64,000 bases of DNA, taken from assembly GCF_019929225.1 (NCBI RefSeq), contig NZ_JAHZPA010000001.1, positions 328,805 through 392,804 of the forward strand, given 5' to 3'. The DNA comes from Streptococcus sanguinis. Lineage in GTDB: Bacteria > Bacillota > Bacilli > Lactobacillales > Streptococcaceae. A model generated the notes under the pieces. The model did no database searches. It saw only the letters and a program-made list of their open reading frames with translations, and had not been told where the DNA came from. Below are positions 43,132 through 52,803 of this stretch, piece by piece. The position numbers and the translations under genes were made by a program. Each line of letters begins with the position of its first letter. The stretch's first letter is position 1.

Positions 43132-43747
43132 TTATATTGACTTGGCCCTGAAATACGGCGGTTTTACAAGCCTAGACAGGGTCTACTTAGAGCAAGTATT
43201 GGCTGGACTGACAAAGGAGCAGAAGCGTAGCTTCATCACTCCTCCGCCCAGCGTTATCAATGCTTACTTTGCTGAGCTTTATCAAAAGAAAAGTCCGGAA
43301 GCCGCAACAGCCTATTTTCTAGAAATTACTCAGGCGCTGGACTTGTGGAATACGGAGCCTAGCTTTGTAGAAAATAAACCTTTTGTACGGCTTAATCTTT
43401 CTGGCAAGTCCTATGGATTTTGCTATGAGAGCGAGGAAGTCGGCTTGGTCTTTCCTGAAAAGCCAGAGTCGGTAACAGACGACTTGCTCTTTGAAATCGC
43501 CCAAGTCTTTCCACAATACTTGGTCTACGAAGAAGCAGGGAGAATAAAAATGGTGCCTCTCAAATCTGAGTCGCAAGTCGTGGACAGTCAGGCGCTGACT
43601 GCTTTGACCGATTGGCAGCAGCTAGCGGATGGCAGCCAAAGAGTTCTGGGCTACAATCAAGATGAAGTCAGTCAGCTGGCTCAGTCCTATGCTGGTAGAA
43701 AATATTATCACTCGCAGAATCGCTCTGCCATGATTTATATCATTTAG
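43124..43747 (+). CDS. Conserved unknown protein between hflX and rnz
   Basis: The 207-residue product begins [20 protein letters not shown]. It has no membrane segment and no motif I can assign; some databases may label such genes cystathionine beta-lyase, which I see no support for, since no PLP lysine motif is present and the protein is half the size. The start at 43124 overlaps hflX by 8 bases. The longer frame from 43064 is rejected. Its fixed position suggests a housekeeping role. Confidence 0.75.
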   Translation: MTDYIDLALKYGGFTSLDRVYLEQVLAGLTKEQKRSFITPPPSVINAYFAELYQKKSPEAATAYFLEITQALDLWNTEPSFVENKPFVRLNLSGKSYGFCYESEEVGLVFPEKPESVTDDLLFEIAQVFPQYLVYEEAGRIKMVPLKSESQVVDSQALTALTDWQQLADGSQRVLGYNQDEVSQLAQSYAGRKYYHSQNRSAMIYII

Positions 43748-43757
43748 AAAGAACAAT

Positions 43758-44687
43758 ATGCAATTACAATTTTTAGGAACCGGAGCCGGTCAGCCCTCCA
43801 AGGCTCGCAATGTATCCAGCCTTGTCCTCAAGCTCTTGGAGGAAATCAATGAGGTCTGGATGTTTGACTGCGGTGAGGGGACCCAGCACCAGATCTTGGA
43901 GACGACGATTAAACCGCGCAAAATCAGTAAGATTTTCATCACGCATCTGCATGGCGACCATATTTTTGGTTTGCCGGGCTTTCTGTCCAGTCGTTCTTTT
44001 CAGGCTAATGAAGAGCAGACTGACTTGGAAATTTATGGTCCCAAAGGCATTAAAAACTTTGTCCTGTCTAGCCTGCGCGTGTCTGGCTCTCGTCTGCCTT
44101 ATCGGATTGATTTTCATGAGTTTGATGAAAACAGTCTGGGCAAGATTCTTGAAACGGACAAGTTCACTGTTTATGCGGATAAGCTGGATCACACGATTTT
44201 CTGTGTGGGCTATCGGGTGATGCAGAAAGATTTGGAAGGAACGCTAGATGCAGACAAACTACGGGCAGCGGGCGTACCTTTTGGTCCCCTCTTTGGCAAG
44301 GTCAAGAACGGTCAGGATATCGTCCTAGAAGATGGGACCAAAATTATTGCAGCAGACTATATCTCAGCTCCTCGTCCGGGAAAGACCATTGCTATTCTAG
44401 GTGATACCCGTAAGACTGCTGCCAGCGTCCGCTTGGCTGTGGCAGCAGATGTGCTGGTACATGAAGCGACCTATGGCAAGGGAGACGAAAAAATTGCACG
44501 TAATCACGGTCACTCTACTAATATGCAAGCCGCAGAAGTAGCCAAGGAAGCTGGTGCCAAGCGCCTTCTCCTCAACCATATCAGTGCTCGCTTTCTAGCC
44601 AAGGACATCAGCCAAATGCGCCGCGATGCCAGTGCTGTCTTTGAAAAGGTCCATGTGGTCAAAGACTTGGAAGAGGTGGAGATATGA
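43758..44687 (+). CDS. rnz: Ribonuclease Z
   Basis: RNase Z cuts tRNA precursors 3' of the discriminator base, needed when CCA is not encoded. The 309-residue metallo-beta-lactamase protein has [14 protein letters not shown] with zinc ligands at about 61-66, GDTRKT and the histidine in [14 protein letters not shown]. The PxKxGxL-like exosite loop is present as the arm region near residues 160-180. It overlaps the SDR gene by 4 bases. Confidence 0.96.
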   Translation: MQLQFLGTGAGQPSKARNVSSLVLKLLEEINEVWMFDCGEGTQHQILETTIKPRKISKIFITHLHGDHIFGLPGFLSSRSFQANEEQTDLEIYGPKGIKNFVLSSLRVSGSRLPYRIDFHEFDENSLGKILETDKFTVYADKLDHTIFCVGYRVMQKDLEGTLDADKLRAAGVPFGPLFGKVKNGQDIVLEDGTKIIAADYISAPRPGKTIAILGDTRKTAASVRLAVAADVLVHEATYGKGDEKIARNHGHSTNMQAAEVAKEAGAKRLLLNHISARFLAKDISQMRRDASAVFEKVHVVKDLEEVEI

Positions 44688-45439
44688 GAACCATCATCAT
44701 CACAGGGGCTAGCGGTGGGCTGGCTCAGGAAATGGTCAAGCTCTTGCCCAATGACCGACTGATTTTGGTCGGACGGAGCAAGGCTGAGCTAGAAAAACTA
44801 TATGGAGAAAGAGAAAATCTTGACCTAGTTGAGCTGGATATCACGGATAGCTCAGCTTTAGAAAGATTTGCTGAGCGGATTGACAGTCAGTACGGCCACG
44901 TCGATGTTCTAGTCAATAACGCTGGCTATGGGATTTTTGAAGAATTTGACAAAATCACTTCCAGTGATATCGAGGCCATGTTTGAAGTCAATACCTTTGC
45001 CCTGATGAATCTGTCCCGTATCTTTGGAGCTCGCATGAAGCAGGCAGGTCAAGGACATATCGTCAATATCGTTAGTATGGCCGGCCTCATTGCAAGTAGC
45101 AAGTCCAGTCTTTATTCGGCGACCAAGTTTGCTGCTATTGGCTTTTCCAATGCTCTGCGTTTGGAACTCCTGCCTTTTGGGGTTTATGTCACGTCGGTGA
45201 ACCCAGGTCCTATTAAAACTTCCTTTTTCGATCAAGCGGATCCTGATGGTTCCTATGTAAAAGCAGTTGACAAGTATATCCTTGAGCCTGACTTTGTAGC
45301 GAGCAAAATTGTCAGCTCCTTTGGCAAAAAGAGGCGGGAAATTAATCTACCTGGAATTCTCAATCTGGCTCACAAGCTTTATACTCTTTTTCCAAGAATT
45401 GCCGACAAGATGGCAGCCAATATGTTTAATTATAAGTGA
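44684..45439 (+). CDS. Short-chain dehydrogenase/reductase
   Basis: The 251-residue oxidoreductase has the cofactor motif [11 protein letters not shown] at about 6-16, NNAGYG, and the catalytic S-Y-K with YSATKFA. The substrate is unknown; the family covers many alcohol and ketone reactions. It overlaps rnz by 4 bases, and this rnz-SDR pair is conserved in streptococci. Confidence 0.9.
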   Translation: MRTIIITGASGGLAQEMVKLLPNDRLILVGRSKAELEKLYGERENLDLVELDITDSSALERFAERIDSQYGHVDVLVNNAGYGIFEEFDKITSSDIEAMFEVNTFALMNLSRIFGARMKQAGQGHIVNIVSMAGLIASSKSSLYSATKFAAIGFSNALRLELLPFGVYVTSVNPGPIKTSFFDQADPDGSYVKAVDKYILEPDFVASKIVSSFGKKRREINLPGILNLAHKLYTLFPRIADKMAANMFNYK

Positions 45440-45445
45440 GGTTTT

Positions 45446-46156
45446 ATGACAGCTAATCTACAAGCCTACAAAGCTCATCTGCAGGCGCCTTGGGGCAAGC
45501 TTCAGTATGATATTGTTTTTGCCTTTCTAGAGTCGCTGAGGGGCCAGAAAATCCTTGATTTCGGCAGTGGTTTTGGAATTGTGGCTGATTTTCTAGCGAA
45601 AAACAACCAAGTGACCGCCATCGAGCCTAGTTCAGAAATGATTGCTGAGCGCAAGCAGGACTTTTCCTATGAGCAATTGCAAGGCAGCTTGGAGCTTCTG
45701 CAAACATTGCCAGACCAGTTTTTTGATGTCATCGTCTGTCATAATGTCTTAGAGTATGTATCTGACCCTGCTCTTTATTTAGCAGAATTTTCCAGACTAT
45801 TAAAAAAGGGCGGCAAAATTTCTCTGGTTAAGCATCACGAGGTTGGACGAGTTATGCATACGGTGGTTTTTGAAAATGACCCAGAAAAGGCCCAGCAGCT
45901 TTTGGCGGGTGAGGCATATCAAACCCACAGCATGGGGGCTGCTAAGGTCTATCAGATCCAAGATGTGATTTCAGGTCTTCCATTAGAAGTTGAGGATTAT
46001 CAAGGAGTACGAATTTTTTATGGGCTGCAATCCAATGACTACAAAACTGCCCCTGATTGGGCTGAAAAGATGCTTGAGATGGAGCTGGTTGTCTGCAACC
46101 AATCTCCTTATCGGGACATCGCTGCCTTTCAGCATGTTTGGCTAGTCAAGTCCTAA
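45446..46156 (+). CDS. Class I SAM-dependent methyltransferase
   Basis: The 236-residue protein has motif I ILDFGSGFGIVADFL near residue 34, an acidic end of strand two (AIEPSSEM) and FFDVIVCHNVLEYV as motif II/III. The substrate is unknown. It sits 6 bases after the SDR gene and is probably in the same transcript. Confidence 0.85.
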   Translation: MTANLQAYKAHLQAPWGKLQYDIVFAFLESLRGQKILDFGSGFGIVADFLAKNNQVTAIEPSSEMIAERKQDFSYEQLQGSLELLQTLPDQFFDVIVCHNVLEYVSDPALYLAEFSRLLKKGGKISLVKHHEVGRVMHTVVFENDPEKAQQLLAGEAYQTHSMGAAKVYQIQDVISGLPLEVEDYQGVRIFYGLQSNDYKTAPDWAEKMLEMELVVCNQSPYRDIAAFQHVWLVKS

Positions 46157-46213
46157 ATTGAATGAAAAAGTGTTCATTTACATCTTAAACAAACCTCGTA
46201 AGGAGAAAGCTTG

Positions 46214-47254
46214 ATGCAAAGGAGAGGAGTCATAGAGCCAGAGCAACCTGTCAATTATGCCCTGCTCAGCCTTTTTCAATATATTGCTTCTGTTTTGGTG
46301 ATTATGGTCCATTGCCAGAGGCTTTTTGAACATGAAGCTCTACATTTTATTCAGAAGAGTATGTTTGGCCGCATGGCGGTCCCTTTCTTTTTAATTTCTT
46401 CAGCCTATTTTTTCCGAGTACACTGGAAGCAAGAGCCTCAAGCTGTGAAACTAACTCTGTATATTAAAGGCATTTTAAAGGTTTATGGTTTTTGGAGTCT
46501 GGTCTACCTTCCCTACGCCTTGACTTATTTCCAATCACTGCATTTGCCCCTCTACCTAGCTCCTCTGGCTATTCTAGCAGCGCTCTTCTACATAGGAATG
46601 AGCTACCAGCTTTGGTATATTCCTGCCTTTCTCTTAGGTTTACTGCTGGTCCATTTTTTGTATAGGAAGTTGGGTCCCAAGAAAACATTTGTTCTTTTAC
46701 TGGTTCTCTTTGCCTTAGGTGCTATTGAGACTTATCACGCCTACCTGGCGCCTAGCCTGCTGACAGACTGGTATGATGCTTATGCCAAGCTCTTTTTCAC
46801 TAGCAGGAATGGCCTCTTCTATACGCCCATTTTTATCTATTTAGGCTACTTTCTAGCTGATTACGGGCAGGTAGCATTATTTCAGAAAAAACGCTGGCTG
46901 TCTCTTCTGCTGGCAAGTCTTTTCCTAGCAGGTGAAGGATTGCTGGTTTACATCAGGCAGGGACTGGATAAAAACTTTTTCTTTGCTCTCATTCCCTTTA
47001 CACTTTTCTTATTTAACTGGCTACTAAAAGCAGAGTGGAAGCGCGAAAAAAACTGGCGACATTTAAAAGATCTAAGTATCCTTTATTTCTTCCTCCATCC
47101 TATCTTTATCGAGTTATCTTTCTTTCTGCTCAAATCCCAGCAGCTGACCAAGTGGGAAAATGGCCGTTGGGCCTTCCTTCTGACGATTATCCTGACCCAT
47201 CTGACGTCAGAATTAGTGATTCGATGGCGAGGGAAAAAAACAGAAAAGAAATGA
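46214..47254 (+). CDS. Acyltransferase 3 family membrane protein
   Basis: The 346-residue protein has about ten hydrophobic segments and the N-terminal pattern of acyltransferase-3 proteins (YIASVLVIMVHCQRLF, holding the family histidine). These enzymes O-acetylate or otherwise acylate cell-surface sugars or lipids. The start ATG at 46214 is 8 bases after AAGGAG; the TTG before it is rejected. Substrate unknown. Confidence 0.78.
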   Translation: MQRRGVIEPEQPVNYALLSLFQYIASVLVIMVHCQRLFEHEALHFIQKSMFGRMAVPFFLISSAYFFRVHWKQEPQAVKLTLYIKGILKVYGFWSLVYLPYALTYFQSLHLPLYLAPLAILAALFYIGMSYQLWYIPAFLLGLLLVHFLYRKLGPKKTFVLLLVLFALGAIETYHAYLAPSLLTDWYDAYAKLFFTSRNGLFYTPIFIYLGYFLADYGQVALFQKKRWLSLLLASLFLAGEGLLVYIRQGLDKNFFFALIPFTLFLFNWLLKAEWKREKNWRHLKDLSILYFFLHPIFIELSFFLLKSQQLTKWENGRWAFLLTIILTHLTSELVIRWRGKKTEKK

Positions 47255-47350
47255 AAGCTTAGTTTTTTTGAAGAAGATCATATAGAGCGTTAAGAGTAAC
47301 TATCAATTTTGAATAGAATTAGCTATAAAAACATTTCAAAGGAGTTCCAC

Positions 47351-47941
47351 ATGCTTGAACGTCTACAACAGCAGCTGGCTTTTACCAATGAGCTGGAAAA
47401 GCTGAAAGCCACTCATCGCAACAATCGTACCTTGGATGCCTATCGTTTTGAGAATTCTGCTGAGCATAGTTGGCAGGGGGCGCTCATGGCGCTAGTTTTT
47501 CGAGAATATATTCCCGAAGAAGTCAATCTGGAAAAAGTCATGTCTATGTTACTGATTCATGATTTGGGCGAAATTTATGCTGGTGATACCTTTATCTTTG
47601 ACGATGTAGGCAAGAGTGATTCTTACGATAGAGAGCTGGACTCCTTGAAAATCAGTTTGGACAAGCTACCATCAGATCAGCAGGATTCCTTTTTAGAGCT
47701 TTGGCAGGAATTTGAAAACGGCATTAGCATAGAGGCTAAATATGCCCGAGTGCTGGACGCTCTGGTTCCTCTGCTCAATCACTTGGAAGTTGCTCAGCCC
47801 CAGGATAATCCTTATGGCCTGACCAAGTCACAGGTCATCGCTAAGAAATCCTTTATTCAAGAGACCTCTGAAACTCTTTGGGAATTGGCTCAGGAAGTTA
47901 TTGATCAAAGTGTTGCCAAGGGGCTTTACCTAGATGAGTGA
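47351..47941 (+). CDS. HD domain phosphohydrolase, YfbR-like
   Basis: The 196-residue protein has the HD metal ligands: H in ENSAEHSWQGALMAL, HD in LLIHDLGEIYAGDT and a later aspartate in RVLDALVPLL. The family includes 5'-nucleotidases such as YfbR and uncharacterised HD hydrolases. The start at 47351 follows AAAGGAG; the longer frame from 47309 is rejected. Confidence 0.8.
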   Translation: MLERLQQQLAFTNELEKLKATHRNNRTLDAYRFENSAEHSWQGALMALVFREYIPEEVNLEKVMSMLLIHDLGEIYAGDTFIFDDVGKSDSYDRELDSLKISLDKLPSDQQDSFLELWQEFENGISIEAKYARVLDALVPLLNHLEVAQPQDNPYGLTKSQVIAKKSFIQETSETLWELAQEVIDQSVAKGLYLDE

Positions 47942-47978
47942 GCCTGAGGGCCTTGCTCGTAGATAGAAAGTTTGGAGA

Positions 47979-48088
47979 GTGGGACAGAAATCGGTAATTC
48001 GTTAGAATTCGATTTCGTCGTCCCACCTCCGCACAGTTGAGTAGGGCTGTAAAAGCTGATGAAATCAGCGTAGTAGAGCCCACTCAAC
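47979..48088. repeat. Two-hairpin intergenic repeat unit
   Basis: The first hairpin (47979-48026) has GTGGGAC and GTCCCAC at its ends with inner GAAATCG and CGATTTC and AATTC and GAATT pairs. The second (48036-48088) has GTTGAGT and ACTCAAC, inner GGGCT and AGCCC, and GCTGAT and ATCAGC. The same kind of sequence recurs between genes in sanguinis-type streptococci from memory, so it is probably a dispersed, non-autonomous repeat. No transposase is encoded. Confidence 0.7.
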
Positions 48089-48122
48089 CACTGCGTCTTG
48101 CTCGACAATCCAAAGACAATTG

Positions 48123-48153
48123 AGAGGCTAGGACTTTTGTCCCAGCCTCTTTC
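48123..48153 (+). terminator. Terminator before recJ
   Basis: AGAGGCTAGGAC (48123-48134) pairs with GTCCCAGCCTCT (48139-48150) with one mismatch and a TTTT loop, then TT. A similar GGCTGGGA stem ends the rmlB transcript at 61358. Confidence 0.7.
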
Positions 48154-48154
48154 A

Positions 48155-48163
48155 TGTTATAAT
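48155..48163 (+). promoter_or_regulatory. Extended -10 promoter of recJ
   Basis: TG, one base and TATAAT (48155-48163) is a perfect extended -10. The -35 position falls inside the preceding hairpin. Confidence 0.6.
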
Positions 48164-48202
48164 ATTCAGACAAGATTGAACGGAGAAAGTGTTTCACTTA
48201 TC

Positions 48203-50422
48203 ATGATTAGCTCAAAATACGACTGGCAGTTTGCCACAAATTTTACAGACGAAAAATTTTTAAAACAGGCTAAGAAAGCTGGATTAGAACCCGCCGCTGC
48301 CAGTCTTCTTTACCAAAGAGGTGTGCAGACTGAGGAGGCTTTACAGGAATTTTTGGAGCCTAGTTTAAACCAGCTTCATGACCCTTATGACCTGCATGAT
48401 ATGGAGCGGGCAGTGGAGCGCATTCGTGCAGCGATTGAGAATTACGAGCAGATTTTGATTTATGGCGATTATGATGCTGATGGGATGACCTCAGCATCTA
48501 TTGTCAAGGAAGCCTTGGAGCAGTTGGGGGCTGAGTGTCAGGTCTACTTGCCTAATCGCTTTACGGATGGTTATGGTCCTAATAGCAGTGTTTATAAGTA
48601 TTTTATTGAAAATCAAGGTATTTCGCTCATTATTACAGTAGATAATGGAGTGGCCGGCATTGAAGCTATCGAGCTGGCCCAGTCTCTGGGTGTGGATGTC
48701 ATCGTGACGGATCACCACTCCATGCCTGAGGAGTTGCCAAATGCCTATGCGATTGTCCATCCGGAACATAGCGGAGCGGATTACCCTTTCAAGCATCTGG
48801 CTGGCTGTGGGGTGGCTTTTAAGCTAGCAACAGCCTTGTTGGAAGAAGTCCAAGTCGAACTTTTGGACTTAGTGGCCATTGGGACCATCGCTGATATGGT
48901 CAGTCTGACGGGGGAAAATCGGATTCTGGTTAAATATGGCCTTTCTGTTCTCAAAAATACCCAGCGAGTAGGTCTTCAGGAACTCTTCAAAATAGCTGGT
49001 ATTCAGCCTGATGAACTGGATGAAGAAACGGTTGGCTTTCAGCTTGCCCCCCGACTCAATGCCTTGGGACGATTGGATGACCCCAATCCAGCGGTTGAGC
49101 TTTTGACTGGCTTTGATGATGAAGAAGCTCGTGACATTGCTCTCATGATCAACCAGAAAAATGATGAGCGCAAGGAAATCGTCCAGCAGATTTATGAAGA
49201 AGCACAAACCATGCTGGATCCTAAGAGACCAGTGCAGGTGCTGGCTAAGGAAGGTTGGAATCCTGGAGTGCTAGGGATTGTCGCTGGGCGCTTGCTGGAA
49301 GAGCTGCACCAGCCAGTCATAGTGCTCAATATTGAGGATGGCATCGCTAAGGGCAGCGCCCGCAGTATTGAAGCGGTCAATATTTTTGATGCCTTGGACA
49401 GTCATCGTGACCTTTTTGTAGCCTTTGGCGGCCATGCTGGAGCAGCTGGTATGACTCTTGAAGCAGACAAGCTAGAAGAGTTGTCTGATATTTTGACAGC
49501 TTACATCTCAGACAATGATTTGGATTTGACTGGCAAAACAGTCCTGTATTTGGACGAGGAGCTGCACCTGCCAGAACTGACCCTGGATACACTCAAAAGT
49601 TTTGAAAAACTGGCGCCTTTTGGTATGGACAATAAGAAGCCGCTTTTTTACCTCAAGAACTTTAAAGTGGACAATACTCGGACTATGGGGGCTGGCAACA
49701 GTCATCTTAAGCTGAAAATTTCTCAGGAAGATGCATCTTTTGAAGTAGTAGCTTTTGGGCAAGGAAGCCTGGCGACAGAGTTTGCCCAGACCAAGAATCT
49801 GGAGCTGGCTGTCAGCCTCTCTGTCAATAAATGGAATGGACAGACCAGTCTCCAGCTCATGCTGGTAGATGCCCGTGTGGACGGTGTTCAACTTTTCAAT
49901 ATCCGCAGCAAAAATGCGACGCTGCCTGATAAGGTTCCAGTCTTGCGTTTCACAGAGGAATTGCCGGATTTGACAAATAGTAAAGCAGTTGTAATTTACG
50001 ACCTGCCTGATGATTTGCAGGTCTTGAAAAAGATTCTTCAGTCTCAGGATTTCGAAGCGATTTACTTTAAGAATGAGATTGCCAAGCCCTACTATCTGAC
50101 AGGTTATGGTAACCGTGAGCAGTTTGCCAAACTCTACAAAACTATCTACCAGTTCCCTGAGTTTGACGTTCGCTATAAGCTCAAGGACCTAGCTGCATAC
50201 CTGAAAATCGACACTATTCTCTTGGTCAAAATGATTCAGATTTTTGAAGAACTGGGCTTTGTCAGCATCACAGAAGGCGTCATGAAGGTCAATAAGGAAG
50301 CTGAAAAGAAAGAAATTGAAAGCAGTCGTATTTACCAAGACCTCAAGCGCCTAGTCAAAGAACAAGAACTCATGGCTCTGGGCACTGTGCAGGAGATTTA
50401 TAATTATTTGATGGAGAGATGA
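48203..50422 (+). CDS. recJ: Single-stranded-DNA exonuclease RecJ
   Basis: RecJ degrades single-stranded DNA 5' to 3' in mismatch and recombination repair. The 739-residue protein has DHH motifs LIYGDYDADGMTSAS, VTDHHSMPE and CGVAFKL, plus DHHA1 GGHAGAAGMTLE. It has a streptococcal C-terminal extension. I use ATG 48203 (MISSKYDWQFATNF) although the ribosome site there is weak. The frame that opens at 48098 runs through the terminator and repeat and is rejected. Confidence 0.93.
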   Translation: MISSKYDWQFATNFTDEKFLKQAKKAGLEPAAASLLYQRGVQTEEALQEFLEPSLNQLHDPYDLHDMERAVERIRAAIENYEQILIYGDYDADGMTSASIVKEALEQLGAECQVYLPNRFTDGYGPNSSVYKYFIENQGISLIITVDNGVAGIEAIELAQSLGVDVIVTDHHSMPEELPNAYAIVHPEHSGADYPFKHLAGCGVAFKLATALLEEVQVELLDLVAIGTIADMVSLTGENRILVKYGLSVLKNTQRVGLQELFKIAGIQPDELDEETVGFQLAPRLNALGRLDDPNPAVELLTGFDDEEARDIALMINQKNDERKEIVQQIYEEAQTMLDPKRPVQVLAKEGWNPGVLGIVAGRLLEELHQPVIVLNIEDGIAKGSARSIEAVNIFDALDSHRDLFVAFGGHAGAAGMTLEADKLEELSDILTAYISDNDLDLTGKTVLYLDEELHLPELTLDTLKSFEKLAPFGMDNKKPLFYLKNFKVDNTRTMGAGNSHLKLKISQEDASFEVVAFGQGSLATEFAQTKNLELAVSLSVNKWNGQTSLQLMLVDARVDGVQLFNIRSKNATLPDKVPVLRFTEELPDLTNSKAVVIYDLPDDLQVLKKILQSQDFEAIYFKNEIAKPYYLTGYGNREQFAKLYKTIYQFPEFDVRYKLKDLAAYLKIDTILLVKMIQIFEELGFVSITEGVMKVNKEAEKKEIESSRIYQDLKRLVKEQELMALGTVQEIYNYLMER

Positions 50423-50468
50423 GATGGTACCAGACTAAGCCAAAGCCTTGCAAAGGAGAACATTTTAG

Positions 50469-50996
50469 ATGAATGAAATTATCCTGAGCTTTAAACCAGA
50501 ATTTTTTAAAGCTTTGCTAACAGTAAAAAAGCATTTTGAATATCGTTCAAGGATTCCTGAAAAAGAAACGGTAGCCTATTTATATCTTTCCTCACCCGCT
50601 AAGATGATTGTTGGGAAAATGGTTTTAGGTCAGCGTAATAATATCCAACACTTTTTAGAAAATTCAGATTTAGCCAATAGTAGTCGTTCATATTTGGAAA
50701 AACATTTGCAAGAAGGTGCTAAGTATTTTTCTCCAATTTACTCCCTGTCTCTTCTTGACTCGCCTATATCATTGAAACAAGCTAAAGAATTATCACCGAG
50801 ATTTAACGCTCCTCAAGGCTATAGTTATATGTCGAATTATAAAGAATTGAATGATTTTCTTGAAAAATCTGTATTTTCAATATTTGAGATTAATCCATCT
50901 AATGATTTGGACTTATTAGGCTTATTTACGAAGGATATTGTAAAAAATTATGAACAAGAAATAGCAACACCACTTTATTTAGAGCAATACATTTAA
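50469..50996 (+). CDS. ASCH-domain-like protein
   Basis: The 175-residue protein starts MNEIILSFKPEFFKALLTVK and continues with HFEYRSRIPE and LSSPAKMIVGKMVL, the pattern of ASCH domains, which are PUA-like RNA-binding or nucleotide-related folds. Function unknown. The gene is AT-rich compared with recJ and apt on either side, which suggests it came from elsewhere. It starts after AAAGGAG. Confidence 0.7.
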   Translation: MNEIILSFKPEFFKALLTVKKHFEYRSRIPEKETVAYLYLSSPAKMIVGKMVLGQRNNIQHFLENSDLANSSRSYLEKHLQEGAKYFSPIYSLSLLDSPISLKQAKELSPRFNAPQGYSYMSNYKELNDFLEKSVFSIFEINPSNDLDLLGLFTKDIVKNYEQEIATPLYLEQYI

Positions 50997-51129
50997 TTTT
51001 GACTTGCCTAGAAAAAACGATTATAAAGGTTAACCAACTCAATCCCAGCCTCAATAAGGTGGTCTATAAATGAATGAAACATACTCTTTTAAATTAAATA
51101 ATCTATCCCCTTAAAAAATAACTTTTCTA

Positions 51130-51158
51130 TTACCATTTGGATGAAAAAGTGATATAAT
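51130..51158 (+). promoter_or_regulatory. Promoter of apt
   Basis: TTACCA (51130-51135) and TATAAT (51153-51158) are 17 bases apart, upstream of the apt start at 51194. The rest of the 197-base spacer after the ASCH gene is AT-rich with no gene seen. Confidence 0.6.
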
Positions 51159-51193
51159 AGAGAGTAAAAAAATTTTTTGAAAGAAAGTATATC

Positions 51194-51706
51194 ATGAATT
51201 TAAAAGACTACATTGCAACAATCGAAAATTATCCAAAGGAAGGCGTGACATTCCGTGATATCAGCCCATTGATGGCAGATGGAAATGCTTATAGCTACGC
51301 TGTTCGTGAGATTGTGCAATATGCGACAGACAAGAAGATTGACATGATCGTTGGACCGGAAGCTCGTGGCTTTATCGTTGGCTGTCCTGTTGCCTTTGAG
51401 TTAGGAATCGGCTTTGCTCCAGTCCGCAAGCCTGGTAAGCTTCCTCGCGAGGTTATCTCAGCTGACTATGAAAAAGAGTATGGTATGGATACCCTGACCA
51501 TGCATGCGGATGCTATCAAGCCAGGTCAGCGCGTTCTAATCGTAGATGATCTCCTTGCGACTGGTGGAACAGTGAAGGCGACGATTGAGATGATTGAGCG
51601 CCTTGGTGGCGTGGTGGCTGGTTGTGCCTTCCTTATTGAGCTGGATGAGCTCAAGGGTCGCGAAGTTATCGGCGATTACGACTACAAGGTTCTGATGCAC
51701 TATTAA
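51194..51706 (+). CDS. apt: Adenine phosphoribosyltransferase
   Basis: Apt converts adenine and PRPP to AMP. The 170-residue length is standard. It has [16 protein letters not shown] and the PRPP-binding motif [17 protein letters not shown] at about 115-131. The N terminus [17 protein letters not shown] is typical of streptococcal Apt. It stands as a single transcription unit behind its own promoter. Confidence 0.97.
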   Translation: MNLKDYIATIENYPKEGVTFRDISPLMADGNAYSYAVREIVQYATDKKIDMIVGPEARGFIVGCPVAFELGIGFAPVRKPGKLPREVISADYEKEYGMDTLTMHADAIKPGQRVLIVDDLLATGGTVKATIEMIERLGGVVAGCAFLIELDELKGREVIGDYDYKVLMHY

Positions 51707-51709
51707 TAC

Positions 51710-51724
51710 ATAGTTTCTAACTAT
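51710..51724. promoter_or_regulatory. MET-box-like operator, distal
   Basis: ATAGTTTCTAACTAT is a perfect 6-bp palindrome around TCT and matches the streptococcal MET-box (ATAGTTTNAAACTAT) at all but one fixed position. MetR/MtaR-type LysR regulators bind such sites at methionine genes. It lies just after apt and 24 bases before the metA promoter. Confidence 0.65.
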
Positions 51725-51742
51725 ATCTAGTTAGAGAAAAAG

Positions 51743-51759
51743 TATAATTGAAAACTATA
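51743..51759. promoter_or_regulatory. MET-box-like operator, overlapping the -35
   Basis: TATAATTGAAAACTATA matches the MET-box with two differences. It covers the -35 element of the metA promoter. Confidence 0.5.
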
Positions 51760-51776
51760 TCTCCTTTCAGTATAAT
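51748..51776 (+). promoter_or_regulatory. Promoter of metA
   Basis: TTGAAA (51748-51753) and TATAAT (51771-51776) are 17 bases apart. A weak hairpin with AGGCT and AGCCT arms and a TTTC tail at about 51803-51820 lies in the leader and might act as an attenuator. Confidence 0.75.
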
Positions 51777-51853
51777 GAAAGTATATTGGATAAACAAAGA
51801 ATAGGCTGGAAAAGTATTTCCAAGCCTTTCTAACGATTGAAGGAGATATTTTC

Positions 51854-52795
51854 ATGCCAATTAAGATTGATAAGAAACTGCCAGCTGTTGACATTTTAAG
51901 TTCTGAGAATATCTTTGTCATGGATGACGATAGGGCGGACCATCAGGATATCCGCCCTCTGAATATTCTGGTACTCAATCTCATGCCCCAAAAAATGGTG
52001 ACAGAAACTCAGATACTGCGCCATTTGGCTAATACTCCGCTGCAGTTAACTATTGACTTCCTCTACATGAGCTCTCATCAGTCTAAAACGACACGCGCAG
52101 AGCATATGGAGACTTTTTATAAGACTTTTGATGAGGTTAAAAATCGCTATTTTGATGGCTTGATTATCACTGGTGCACCGGTAGAGCATCTGCCTTTTGA
52201 AGCAGTGGACTACTGGGAAGAGTTCCAACGGGTGATTGAATGGTCCAAGACCCATGTCTTTTCGACTCTGCATATCTGTTGGGGAGCTCAGGCTGGACTT
52301 TACGCTCGCTACGGCGTGGACAAACACCAGATGACACGCAAATTATCGGGTGTTTATAGCCAGTTGGCTGACAGCAGTAATCTGCTTTTCCGTGGCTTTG
52401 ACGATGAGTTTTATGCGCCGCATTCCCGTCATACTGAAGTTCTGAAGGAAGATATTGTCAATCTGACCAATCTGGAAATTCTTTCGTATGGAGAGAATAC
52501 GGGCCTCTCTGTGCTGGCTAGCCGGGACTTGCGAGAGGTGTATAGCTTCGGTCATATGGAATACGACCGCGATACTCTATCCAAGGAGTATTTCCGCGAC
52601 TTGAAGGCAGGGAAGAATCCACACATTCCAGAGAATTATTTTAAAAACGATGATGTCCATACGACACCGGCCTTGTGCTGGAGTTCGGCCGCTGCACTCT
52701 TTTTCAGCAATTGGGTCAATTACGCTGTCTATCAGGAGACACCTTTCGACTGGGAGAGTCCTGAAAATGATGTATCGTTTTTTGCTTATCTATAA
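51854..52795 (+). CDS. metA: Homoserine O-acetyltransferase (MetA family)
   Basis: MetA activates homoserine for methionine synthesis. The 313-residue class I amidotransferase-like protein has the catalytic cysteine C142 in [12 protein letters not shown], the catalytic histidine in FGHMEYD and the following glutamate. Residue 111 is glutamate (GAPVEHLPF); in characterised MetA proteins glutamate here favours acetyl-CoA and glycine favours succinyl-CoA. The name succinyltransferase is therefore probably wrong for this protein. Two MET-box-like sites lie upstream. Confidence 0.92.
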   Translation: MPIKIDKKLPAVDILSSENIFVMDDDRADHQDIRPLNILVLNLMPQKMVTETQILRHLANTPLQLTIDFLYMSSHQSKTTRAEHMETFYKTFDEVKNRYFDGLIITGAPVEHLPFEAVDYWEEFQRVIEWSKTHVFSTLHICWGAQAGLYARYGVDKHQMTRKLSGVYSQLADSSNLLFRGFDDEFYAPHSRHTEVLKEDIVNLTNLEILSYGENTGLSVLASRDLREVYSFGHMEYDRDTLSKEYFRDLKAGKNPHIPENYFKNDDVHTTPALCWSSAAALFFSNWVNYAVYQETPFDWESPENDVSFFAYL

Positions 52796-52803
52796 GAGGT
52801 GAC

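Noticed and set aside
47898..48108. Minus-strand open frames of about 60 codons
   Set aside because: They lie inside the two-hairpin repeat and have no start signals; such frames are a by-product of the repeat.
48098..48202. Longer N terminus for RecJ
   Set aside because: It would translate through the terminator and promoter; ATG 48203 matches the usual RecJ start.
51070..51114. 14-codon frame starting MNETYSFK before apt
   Set aside because: Far too short, with no ribosome site; its faint likeness to the start of the ASCH gene is probably chance.
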